Of a stretch of 60,000 nucleotides of DNA, positions 23,893 to 34,347 are shown in pieces. Made by a program: the position numbers and the translations under genes. Each line of letters begins with the position of its first letter. Positions within the stretch are counted from its first letter, which is position 1. The stretch comes from Owenia fusiformis (lineage: Eukaryota > Annelida > Polychaeta > Sabellida > Oweniidae). The DNA is taken from contig CAIIXF020000009.1 of the NCBI GenBank assembly GCA_903813345.2, positions 7,374,030 through 7,434,029 on the forward strand, in the 5' to 3' direction. The notes beneath the pieces are model-generated. The model searched no databases, was not told the origin of the DNA, and worked only from the letters and a program-made list of their open reading frames with translations.

Positions 23893-24642
23893 ATATAACA
23901 CTACTTCTGCCTATATCCCAATGGACACTTTTATGAAAAATTAAAGCCAGTTAAACTCTCAGTAATATCTATGTACCACCACTATACACATTGTTCATAT
24001 TGATTCATGATCTCTCCAGTACATAAATGCATGTAAATCAAGTACTACGAAGTACCAATCCTTAACATTGACACATATTTGCACTCCAAATATTGGATTT
24101 CTTTTTATATGTGCTATTCTAGTGCACTGTATGCTTCTCTCTGGATCTATAAAATAGTTTTGCCTGTACAAAAACTTTATTGATTTGAATTGGGCTTAAC
24201 TCATGCTGCTCGGCCACCTATTGGGCAGGTAACATACTAATTACCAAAATAACTACTTCACAGTGGTAATTGTTGTGAATTAGGCAGATATAGTCATCTT
24301 TCACATTGTTATAATAATATGTGTAGTACACAGTGTAGTAATATACTCAATATTTGTAGTCAGTTAAATTTGTTATTGGGGTAAGCAGCTTGTGAACTTT
24401 GACCTTTTGCAATGGTTACTTGATCCTAATGAAAAGTACATATATTGCAGCTAAATGATGAAATAGCAGCATAACTGTTTGACTGAATTAGAAGAGAGAA
24501 CGTTTGACAAACTGAGCATCATCTAGGAGCAGACTAATGCAATTCCTGCTAGTATATGGTAAGTTATAGAGCAGTAAAATCTATAAAAGTTGAGTCAGTG
24601 TAAATCAATAGTTAATTCAAACCTAAAAATTAGTTCAAGATC

Positions 24643-24794
24643 ACAGGAAGTTGTATTAAGTCCTTTTTGGGCCCCAGTGGAGCCTTTTGCCCTTCCCCAA
24701 TCTCAGAACAGATGAATTCATCTGTTCTGAGAGGTGGGGGGGGGGGGCAAAAGCCCATAAAGGCCCAAAAAAGGTCTTGATACAACTTCTTGTG
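24643..24794. repeat. Long foldback hairpin around a perfect 32-bp palindrome
   Basis: Outer arms CACAGGAAGTTGTATTAAG and CTTGATACAACTTCTTGTG pair almost fully. Inner segments TTTTTGGGCC, TTTTGCCC and a C tract pair with their complements on the other side. The centre, 24701-24732, is a perfect palindrome around GAATTC. Extruded, this would be a stem of about 70 bp with almost no loop. Confidence 0.88.
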
Positions 24795-24833
24795 TTTAGC
24801 CGAATATGAAATGTTTGTATATTTTATACGAAG

Positions 24834-24910
24834 TGTCTGGAGTACCTTAAAATTTAAGGCTCTTTAGCCAAAAATGCTAAAGAGCCTTAAAATTTAAGGC
24901 TATTTAGCTG
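24834..24910. repeat. TTAAGGCTCTTTAGCC palindromic repeat, left copy
   Basis: Built from TTAAAATTTAAGG and GGCTCTTTAGCC words in both orientations, giving nested small hairpins (GGCTCTTTAG against CTAAAGAGCC). A second, longer copy in the same orientation lies at about 26318-26432. Confidence 0.7.
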
Positions 24911-25085
24911 TGAACATAGTGAGCCTTTGTGTTTATAATCCGTGTTTATATTGTTTTTTATTGAAGGTTTCGTCATCTAAACAATAAAACGACACTCTCG
25001 AAAGTTTTTCAACCCAGAATGCCATTTAAAAATTTCACACATGTATATCAGTGAAAAGTTGCAAAATATTCGGTCAATGGTAAAA

Positions 25086-25160
25086 GACTGGTATAGTGGT
25101 TAAGGTGCTCGCTTTCCACTTCTGCGGCATGGGCTCGATTCCCCGACGGAGCACTTTTTA
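25086..25160 (+). ncRNA. tRNA-like segment with A and B boxes, probably SINE-derived
   Basis: TGGTATAGTGGTTAAGG resembles a tRNA D-arm/A box, and GGGCTCGATTCC, 35 bases on, resembles a T-arm/B box, followed by a T run after GGAGCAC. The acceptor and anticodon stems do not pair, so this is not a working tRNA gene. A tRNA-derived SINE head, or a tRNA pseudogene, fits better. Confidence 0.6.
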
Positions 25161-26317
25161 TTTTGAATAACAAGTCAGAAGTTTGTTCTCTGAGGTCCGG
25201 AAATTATGTACACAATTTTTTCTAGAATTCTTGGGCTTGCTCCATCGCTCAATCATCAATGTTTAATGAAATTAATCACTTGTATTGGCTTTGCTATAGT
25301 CACGAGAACTATACAGGGAATCCCATTTTAAGATGGCAAAAAGTATGATGAAGACTTGGGGATGAAAAAGGATCTTGTTTCTTCTAGATCAGCACATCTT
25401 GACGAAGTTTATCGTGAATGCAGGGACATCAGCCCAGGGACATCACAGAATACACTTCCAAATCTATTGCACATTAGATTTCAATGCTGATTTTAGAATT
25501 TTTCACGTGACGAGATATTTTTGCATAATATTTTCCTCCTAAGTGAGAATTTAAGCACATGAGAGAGCACAAAGAAAATTTACAGTACAAGAGATGAGCT
25601 GTCGAGGAAACAGCGGCTTATGCAACACAACAACATTTTTTATCCTAGCCTCCAATCCATCAATAAATGTCTATACATCAAAATTTTTACTAAACGGACG
25701 TTGCGATTTATAGTGGATAAAATGGTTAAAATAACATTTTTCTGGCTATACGTGATTGCCTGGTCTTACACCTTCTCTGGTGAACCAGAGACATATATTT
25801 TCGATATATGCATTAACATCAAATAAACGAACATTTACTTTTCAAAATTGATGTTTGAACCTTTTAAAAGCCAAATTTAGACTGAAGATTGAAAACATTC
25901 TTTTATTTGTCTCGGTAGACCGGAAGTAAATTTATGAGTCGAGCAAAAAGTGATAATGTTTTTTTATGAAGTGGGGAAGTCAAAACAGTACTAATAGAAG
26001 TCATAGTAAGCATTAGAAGATCATTTAAAACCATATAAATCAAATCGACGGCAAAGTTAGTTGAAATGACTGAAATCTTTAAATGTTATCTTCTTCATCT
26101 TCGCGGACCTCAGAGAAGACACTTCCGGTTTAATAATCAGTGATTTTATCGATCAAAAAAATTTTCTTTTTGAATTTGTCTGATATCTGCTAATATGGTA
26201 TGTATATTTGTGCTGATTGTTAAATTACAAAATAGGTTGGGTATAGAATATGTCAAAGTCGTTTGATCTTGTCCCAGAAGCAATATTTCGTCATTTCTGT
26301 CGCCTGGAATTCCTTTA

Positions 26318-26432
26318 AGGTTATCAAAATTTAAGGCTCTTTAGCCGAAATGCTAAAGAACCTTAAAATTTAAGGCTATTTAGCATTTTGGTAACCCATT
26401 TGGCTAGAGGGCCTTAAATTTTAAGGCTCTCC
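26318..26432. repeat. TTAAGGCTCTTTAGCC palindromic repeat, right copy
   Basis: Same words and orientation as 24834-24910, with an extra inverted end (AGGGCCTTAAATTTTAAGG). The two copies bracket 1.4 kb that contains the tRNA-like segment, and could be the ends of one element. Confidence 0.65.
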
Positions 26433-26593
26433 AGGCGCGGCCTATTTTATATTGGATGTATGGCTTCTTGTATTTGATATGCTACTGACATGTTACAACT
26501 CTGAAATGACACCAGGGGCTGTGAATTGGTACATGGGCTTTGAAGGGTTTGTGTAAAAAACCAGGTGACCGGATAGCCGGGTGACTGGGTAAC

Positions 26594-27069
26594 CAGAGGT
26601 TTCATTAACGGCGTCCTTCAATGGAGAGGACGTAAATCAAGATTGGGTGGACGTAAATTAAAAAAATAATTACGTTTTTGGGCACAATTTGAATTTCGTA
26701 AATCACTTCGTGAATCCACTTACCTTCAGTCTCTTTATTTCGTCAGAATCCACTAAATAATTGAAGGAAATTCTATTTCTAAAAGAAATAAAATTTTCTT
26801 CCGAAGTTTCCTTCCCGGAAGTTGATTCATGATAGAAATAGTACGAGGCATGTGATAGGTCAAATAGTTATCCAATACTCTATATCCGATCAGTAATCAG
26901 TACGAGTCTTACGATTACGAGTCTTACGAGACTGAAGGTAAGTGGATTCACGAAGTGATTTTTGAAATTCAAATTGTGTCCCAAAAACATAATTATTTTT
27001 TTAAATTTATGTCCACCCAATCTTGATTTACGTCCTCTCCATTGAAGGACGCCATTAATGAAACCTCTG
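26594..27069. mobile_element. 476-bp element with about 145-bp terminal inverted repeats
   Basis: The left arm begins CAGAGGTTTCATTAACGGCG; the right arm ends CGCCATTAATGAAACCTCTG. Pairing runs through GGACGTAAATCAAGATTGGG and on to CACGAAGTGATTT. The unpaired centre is about 190 bp and has no open frame of note. This is a non-autonomous foldback element; its superfamily is unknown. Confidence 0.88.
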
Positions 27070-27246
27070 TGTTTTGAAACAAAAATGACGTAATTTATAT
27101 TATGGAGGCTGGTTGACAGACATCATAATAAAGGAGTGGTATCGATATGGAAAACTTTTTGAACACACATTTCTCTTAAACAAGTCATAAAAAAAATCTA
27201 AAAATTTAACACATCGTCTTTTGAATGGTAATAATTTAATTTGAAA

Positions 27247-27264
27247 ATATATATATATATATAT
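27247..27264. repeat. (AT)9 microsatellite
   Basis: A pure AT dinucleotide run of 18 bases. Confidence 0.9.
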
Positions 27265-27267
27265 GAG

Positions 27268-27366
27268 TTAGTTATTTTCAAAAGGTGGAGTGAACTATAG
27301 TACCTAGTTTAGTCAATAGAGGGAATAGTTATCTGTTCCCGGGAAAGTTTCCCCGGGAATTGTTAC
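27268..27366. repeat. Left member of a distant inverted pair, CCCGGGAA-rich
   Basis: About 97 bp containing CAAAAGGTGGAGTG, AGTCAATAG and TTTCCCCGGGAA. Its reverse complement, roughly 75-80% identical by eye, lies at 36604-36701. A further shared inverted word (GGAGTGGTATCGATATGG) lies outside each, at about 27140 and 37300. Confidence 0.7.
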
Positions 27367-27572
27367 TCCAACTGAGTAATTCAGTCAGTAAATTGGCTAA
27401 CACTACGATACAATTTCGATCCCAGCATTTTTTTGCATTATGCATGCGTTCTATGTGTAGGATTGGATAGTTTTTAACAACACGTGTCACTAGTCGGGAG
27501 AGGTGTACTGTGATAAGTTGCACATTCAATATCGCAATTATTTGGCCTTTTTGAATTTAACAACTTTGACAA

Positions 27573-27747
27573 CACTGGCGGATCCAGATGAAAATTTAAA
27601 CCCCATTTTCGGAAAATTTGGCCTAAAATGCCAAATCATGCCCAAATAGAATCATTTTTGAGCCATACTTAACTTTCGAGCAAAACGATTTTTGGGCTCC
27701 TACAAAAAAGGGGGCGGGGGCGCAAGATGGATCTGGATCCGCCAGTG
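27573..27747. mobile_element. 175-bp MITE with CACTGGCGGATCCAGAT ends
   Basis: Seventeen-base perfect terminal inverted repeats (27573-27589 and 27731-27747) enclose an AT-rich core with GGGGGCGGGGGCGC near one side. Non-coding. The GGCGGATCCAG end type is one I associate with repeats in several marine invertebrate genomes (from memory). Confidence 0.82.
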
Positions 27748-28713
27748 GGATGATAACAAAAATAGGCGTATAGCTAAATACGGTGAACAATCGTAGAACT
27801 CCTGATATGCCCGTTAATTTCATGATTTACGTATACAGTATATAAGTACAATTAGTACGCTATGAACGCATTCGTTTATTTGACTTGGAGCAGAGTTCAA
27901 GCACATATATAGGTTAATGCAGAATACGGCAGTATGCTCTTCCATTGTGTGTTTCATCTGGAAGAACCCCCGTCTTCAACATAATATAATATGAAGTATT
28001 GCTGCCCTTGTTCGAACCCCAATACTCGAAAACCCATTATTACACCGAAATCAAATAATATGGAATCCAATACTCTAGAAAGATAAATCAATTAAACTTC
28101 ATGAGAATGACGTATACAGTTTGTTTAGCGTCCCGGAGGTGGAGATGGAGAAGGCGTGGCTTCCCACGGCAGGGAAGGACAATTTTACAAAAAAAGTTCA
28201 AAACACAGCGCGTATTTAATTAATTTTGTTACCGTATATATTTTCATTAAGTTAAAAATATTCAAAAACAGTTAAAAGATCCACGGTGAAAGATCAGTAA
28301 AACATGCAATGAAAATACATTTAGGAAATATACATTTACACGGATCTTCAATCTCCTTTATGGCATAGTTGAATGATACATTTAGAAACTAAAAAACTAA
28401 GTGTAACGTATATGGAACTCTAAAGGACAATGACGAAATGTTTTCCTCAGACTAACAACATACAGTTTGGACGATATGAAATATATACAGCAACTTACAG
28501 CGCATCATTGGAAAACGTACCGTCCTCTTTAATCTTGTTCATACCAGATTTGAATCAGTCGTTTGGGAAGTGATATATGCGATATATGAATACTAAGGAC
28601 GCTTTCATGATTTTAAATAGCTACGCATTCAGCAAGCATTTTGTTCATTACAAAAAGTGACATTAAATAATAACCTGCCAAGATTTATTAAAAGTTCCAA
28701 TATAGCAAATATC

Positions 28714-28953
28714 TGCGTTCATCAAAACTGATCGTTCTTAGTTCTACATCTAAGTAACCTGGTAATAACCGCGTTATTTAAAACGCCGCCGAATCATAAC
28801 GAATCCATTAACACAGCCTAGGGGTTAGAGGAGTTTCTAAATAGCTTCGAAATCTATGTCATTTAAAGGACATGCGTTCATAAAAATAGTCTTTCTTAGT
28901 TCTTCTGAGTAACCTGGTAATAGCCGCGATATTTAAATCGCCACCGACTCTTA
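28714..28953 (+). repeat. Direct duplication of about 83 bp containing CGCGTTATTTAAA
   Basis: Copies at 28714-28797 and 28871-28953 share GCGTTCAT, TTCTTAGTTCT, AGTAACCTGGTAATA and the small imperfect palindrome CGCGxTATTTAAAxCGCC. The copies are clearly diverged. No gene lies nearby. Confidence 0.65.
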
Positions 28954-30261
28954 AGGAGTCCCGGCATATGAACGAGAATCATAGATATAATGGAGAGGTT
29001 TCGCACAACTGGTAAGCTAAAGAGGGGGATATTGGAGTGAAACCCCCGGGGATAATCCCAGAGTTCAGAGATGACATACGCTTATCATGTAAATTCGTTT
29101 CTGATGGTCAAAATCCACAAAAAATGGCGGCCTCAGAATGTTTATATGATTCAAATAATATTATGTTCATTTCTGGAGAATTTAAACAATGTCATACGAA
29201 GGTGGCAAGCGAAAGACGCAATTATGTCTGGTATCGTCTAAGCTCTTGGGGTTCTCCTCTTGGGTGCTAAAACGTACCCGTATTCGTATTTCATTACGTT
29301 TACGAATTACCCTGCGTGCAGAGTCTAGTTAAACTACAGACGAAGCTCTCTTTTAAGAAGTGAAGTCAAACGAAATCAAAGGGTATTTACGAAAACGGTA
29401 TTTCGATAATTTTGTTTCGCAGTACGTTTTTTGAAGTACGTAATTTTAAACGCATCTCAATCTGTGGCTATTACTAGTGTCAAATAAATGGCCTCGTCTG
29501 CTCTCGGGTTCCAATACGTCGGTAGTCTAAGCTTTTAAAATCCCACCTCCATTCGAATTTTTTGTACTACAAAAATAGACATTAACCTTTTCATTCCAAA
29601 GAGGGTCATTTATCAATTTTATTAAATCACTTTCAAAATGAACGATTTTTAGGTTTACAATAACTAATTCAGTGTAAAAGTATTCTTTGTAGAATATTTA
29701 ATTTTATGAGTCTTATCTCAGATAGACCATAAATGCAGTGACTCCATTATGCTACAAAATACGCAAACAATTTGTTACAGGTAGAATTTTCTTCTGAGAA
29801 TATTAAGATTGCACCACGTGTGTATTGACTTAACATATAATATACACCATAGACTTAACATTGGGTATCATCCATATCCCTTTTGATCGCATTATATTTT
29901 AAAATATGCCCTTATAAGTATATTTATTAATGTATTTTTTTAATCAATGTATTAGTTCCAAAGGAGCACGTACAATCTAAACAGTGATTCACTTTATATC
30001 AAGATTAAGTAGAATCCATCATACCTATTTTATTTCACTCTAATGTAGAATCTAATCTCGAGCATACATAATGGCTAATACGAAATAATGCCAGTAAATA
30101 GTTTCGTATAAAACTAGTAGACATAAAAATCCATATAGGCATTCGTAAGCCATACACTTTCACAAACAACCCCCCCCCACCTCATGAAAACTGAGGAGAG
30201 AAGCAAAGTAACAGATTTGATCATAGGAAGTGACACAAACAAATATATCATCTATGCAATA
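28954..30261. other. No gene recognised
   Basis: It contains a 77-codon open frame (29037-29270, plus) with no recognisable domain and a C run near 30170. The surroundings are AT-rich with no clear repeats. I see nothing else to annotate. Confidence 0.4.
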
Positions 30262-31640
30262 CAGGGTGATCAATAAGTAGTAACAATGATTCTCCCATTC
30301 ATTCATTGTACACTGACAATCGCTGCAAATTCATATAATGCATTTGCAGTTGTCATGGTAACCCTAGGGTCGCGAGTAAATCTCAGGCACGACATGGAAA
30401 TCTGAAATTATAGAGGGCGCATATTCATTTTACACACGGCGAAATGAAATAAGATTTCCCGGGAAATTTTGGACAATACTAGTATATTAATAGTCTATTG
30501 TACATTGTACAACCACATTGGACCAGCACGATCACAAATCACATAGGGACCAATTAATATGCTCTAAAACAATCAACCACGTACTGACCGAGCTTAGTAA
30601 AGAAAAAATATCAAGGATCAAGGTAAATCACTTATGATCAGGAACAATCACCTAAACCAGGGACAATCAACTAAGATTAGAACAATTGAGTACAATCACA
30701 GTATCAAAACAAAATATTAAGAATCACAACCAAACAATTGCCCAGAAGAGTCAAGAAAAATTTAAAGTAATAAAAACAATCACTTAAGATTAAGAACAAT
30801 CACCTGTAAAATTGTTTAGGATCGACCCAATCCTTAAGGATCAAGACAGATACCAAAGATCAAGATCATGAGGATATTTCTAAGGATCAAAAACATTATC
30901 ACTTAAGATCAATAACAATCACCTAAGATCAAGATTAATCACTTAGAATTAAGAACACCAAGGGCTCAGAAGAAATTTTTGGATCGGGAAAAATCACTTA
31001 GTGTGCTGTTAATGGGTTCAATAATGTAACTTAAAAGTCCAATATAAGATGAGATATAATGCATTTTTATTTGAGACATAAATACTATAACTTGACAGAC
31101 ATCTAGCAGCCCCTCGGCTATTGGCTAAAACACATCACGTGGTACAAAAGTAGGTCGAATTTGTGTAGTCCCGCCATATTTAGACAGACTTCCGGTACAA
31201 GTGCACTTGGATTTGCGCCCTCTATAATTTCAGATTTCCATGTCGTGCCTGAGATTTACTCGCGACCGTAACCCTAGCTTGTATTGGGTAGGCGGACCAT
31301 GGCCATTGTCTTAAAACAAACAGACAATATCAGGGTTCCATCTAATAATATTCGGTCAATCTAAGCGACTCCTTGTCCTGCCAAACTTCATTCAAAAATG
31401 CTATTGAACGCCAAGTCACTGCTCATGTTCAAAATAAGCACCATCTTTACGGACACATTCTCTATGCATCCCATCCCACTCATGATGGAACATGATCTGA
31501 TCTGTCTGCCACTGGTCGGCCACTTGGATAATTCTCTGGTTTGACTCGACCACCCTTGAACTTCTCGTGCCAGCAAGTATACACTCTTTGCTCAGACATA
31601 ATAGATCCCCATAGGCATTTCTCAAGAACCTAATTGTATA
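30262..31640 (-). mobile_element. Mariner-type relic split by a later insertion
   Basis: The left end CAGGGTGATCAATAAGTA follows TA. On the minus strand around 31440-31500 lies a transposase C-terminus (WDGMHRECVRKDGAYFEHE). The right end was not found, so the element is truncated. An unrelated TIR element (30368-31267) was inserted between the end and the coding remnant. Confidence 0.65.
30368..31267. mobile_element. 900-bp element, perfect 54-bp TIRs and 10-bp target duplication
   Basis: Terminal repeats 30368-30421 and 31214-31267 are exact reverse complements over 54 bases (GGTCGCGAGTAAATCTCAGG outermost). They are flanked by an exact 10-bp duplication, GTAACCCTAG, at 30358-30367 and 31268-31277. 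Long TIRs with a 9-10-bp duplication suggest a Mutator-like non-autonomous element. The interior holds many degenerate copies of AACAATCACTTAAGATCAA and no transposase. Perfect ends indicate a recent insertion. Confidence 0.9.
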
Positions 31641-32313
31641 ATGTACTCATAGGTTATTCTTAACACAGACTCGTATCAATGTTCTCTGTTTGATTCATTT
31701 TTTTTGCTACTGAAGATTTTTTATCCATTTTGATACCTTTGGAATATGGCTACCCTGGCAAAAATATGTTTTGCCACTCGTGTATAATGACTCGTAATCT
31801 TGTCAACAATAAACATATGTTGTCATCATAACAATATATTAGACATTCATAGAATTAATTTTTCATAGAATTCATAAAATCTCAGAAAATTGCTCTAATT
31901 TAGATCAATCAATTAACAGCTGTGCAAAGAAAGAAAATAAACAACGTAGAAATAAAATATAATGACGATCAGCAGGTAAATGTCACTTGCTCCGGGTACC
32001 CTGCCCCTATATTACCAAAGTCATCGGCAATCATATACATTGTGACATGTATCCTGTCTCTTTATAATAAAATTAGTCAAACTACTACAACACAATCGAG
32101 CACAACCCAATAATAAACCAACCCAACACAGTCAACAAGATTAAACTCAACTCTACCTATCATTTAACTAATTCATTTTGGCACTACCTGACAAAAACCC
32201 TACCATAACACAACCAGGCTTAACCAAATACTCAATTAATTATACTCGATTAAATCAAATTTAATCAATTAAATCAAAACACATTCAGGCACACCCTATG
32301 AAACGGTGATATC

Positions 32314-34347
32314 AGTGACACGTCGCAAAAAGTTCTTGCACGTATTGTTACACATTTTCGCTTCTCAACACCACAGAATGTGTTCGCGCGCGTATTGTTA
32401 CACATTTTTGCTTTTCAACACCACAGAATGTGACGCTTTTTGAGAAAAATGTACACATATGGAAATCCTTTCGTCCTCCACATTTGCCTCTATATCTCAA
32501 AATATTTAAGGCGAATAACTTTGATATCGTATATGTACAGGGCGTTCAGTAAGTAAAGCTAATTTTGCTCTCAAACTTTTATTTCTTGTCTATCATCGTT
32601 CAAGTTTTCAGTGGAGAAGCATCAGACACTTTTCTAACTATCCTGAAAAAATGATCAATATATAATGAATAACAGCAAAATGGTGGTTGTCATAGTAACG
32701 CGAATACGGGTTCTGCGGAGCAATTTTATAAGTTCACAGCATAGTAGATTTTGTTAACGTTAGTTTCTGTCCTGTCTATATTTCAACCATAGTTCTGTGG
32801 CTACTCCACATTTCTACTTTCAAGTTAGCATTCTATTTCATGTTCAAAGTAGTTCCCCTTAGCTTTCACACACAGCTGATGTCATTCTATCCAATTCTGA
32901 TATATCCTGTGGAAGCCATCTGGAAAGTTCTTTGTCAGCAAACGTTGAACGGCATTCTGAGGCTCATGGATATTTGCGTGGATCTTACCACGCAGATCAT
33001 TTTTCAAACATGAAAATACCCCAAAATTTTGGAATTTCTGATACCATTTGTAGATTGTGTACTTAGGCACACTGTCCCCAAATGCTTTTTGGATATCCCT
33101 AATGGTATCCTGCTTGGATTTCCCTAGCAACACATTGTATCTGATGCTACTTCTCAATTGTTATTTCATTTCATTGTTCATTTTGCTTCCATTGGCAATC
33201 CTGACAGCCATGATTTTGATGATCTCATGGAGCAGTGTCTGATGGATCATTCTGGATCATTCCATCTGTTGTATCATGTGTCTGTGATGTCATAGACTAC
33301 TGTTGCCATGGTATCATATTTGTGTATGTTGTTGCTATGTTTGTCATGACTTTCAGCCATAGCAAACAAAGACATATGCAGCATTAATCTTAATCAATTT
33401 CATTGCATTATAACATTTTTATTAAAGTAAGAAATTGCTCCGCAGAACCCATATTCACGTTACTATGACAACCATTGTTTTGCTATTATTCATCATATCT
33501 TATTTAATTTTTCAGGGTAGTTAGAAAAATGTCAAATGCTTCTTCACTGAAAATTTGAAAGATAAATGACAAAAAATAAAAGTTTGAGAGCAAAATTAGC
33601 TTTACTTACTGAACGCCCTGTATTAACAATGGGTTAGGAGCATCATTAAACACGAATCAATTTGTTATTTTAGGTGAAATAAATATATGTGTTGCTGTGT
33701 TTGAAAATAGGTGAATGGCGTAAATTCGCCCTATTTTAATGAATTTTGAAAACCTTTCGTCCTCCACTTTTCCACATACAACAGAAAACACATACGTTTG
33801 CGAACAAAATCAGCTATTTATCAATAAACTAGAGTTTTTGAGCAAAATAATCATGTATGATATATAACAAAGTGGTCTCGTATTTTTTGTTTAATGTACA
33901 CTTGAAAAGTTGAAGGTAACAAAAAATGAGCAAAGAAGGTCGCTGTCAACAGATTCTATTTTTCAAACTATATGACGTCACAATATGGGACGCTAAGTAG
34001 AATTCATCCTTTGAAATAACACTTCCATCTACCTTTATCAAGATGAAAATAAAGTATAATAGTCAAATATTGTTTGAGTTACGCGTTTTAAAACGAAAAA
34101 GTATTCAAAATGTAACGTGTCGACAGCGGATATTTGGAAGATTTTCGGGTAAAAAACTCTTTTTTAAAAAAAAGAACGCGCAAAAATTATGAAAGAAGTG
34201 TACTTCATTTGAAAACTTCATTAAAGCAGCTTTAAAATGATATATAATTTTGATTAGAATATTATCTTATATTCCGAAGAATTAAAGTTACATTCATGCG
34301 ATACCCTAAAAACACAAGTGTGCCAGCTTTTTGCGACGTGTCAGTAT
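32314..34347. mobile_element. 2-kb TIR element (TGACACGTCGCAAAAAG ends) with nested mariner
   Basis: The ends AGTGACACGTCGCAAAAAG and CTTTTTGCGACGTGTCAGT are inverted repeats of about 26 bases. Near the left end a segment (CGTATTGTTACACATTTT and on) is tandemly duplicated with a period near 52. Without the nested mariner the element is about 0.95 kb and encodes nothing obvious. Superfamily unknown. Confidence 0.75.
32538..33620 (-). mobile_element. Internally deleted mariner element with TA duplication
   Basis: TIRs of about 40 bases (CAGGGCGTTCAGTAAGTAAA outermost) are flanked by TA on both sides. The minus strand encodes a helix-turn-helix N-terminus (DTIRDIQKAFGDSVPKYTIY, KWYQKF) that passes almost directly into the transposase C-terminus (CVKAKGNYFEHE) near 32840. 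The DDD/DDE catalytic core is missing, so the copy is non-autonomous. It sits inside the element at 32314-34347 and is therefore younger. Confidence 0.88.

Noticed and set aside
25086-25160. A functional tRNA gene.
   Set aside because: A- and B-box-like sequences are present, but neither the acceptor stem nor the anticodon stem pairs.
24834-26432. An LTR retrotransposon with direct terminal repeats.
   Set aside because: The direct repeats are short and palindromic, no TG..CA ends or primer-binding site are visible, and no gag or pol frame lies between them.
29037-29270. A 77-codon plus-strand frame considered as a small gene.
   Set aside because: No domain, no supporting splice sites or poly(A) signal, and its length is within chance expectation.
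32056-32280. A stretch rich in CAACCCAACACA and CTCAATTAA words, considered as a satellite.
   Set aside because: The words are irregular and no period could be defined.
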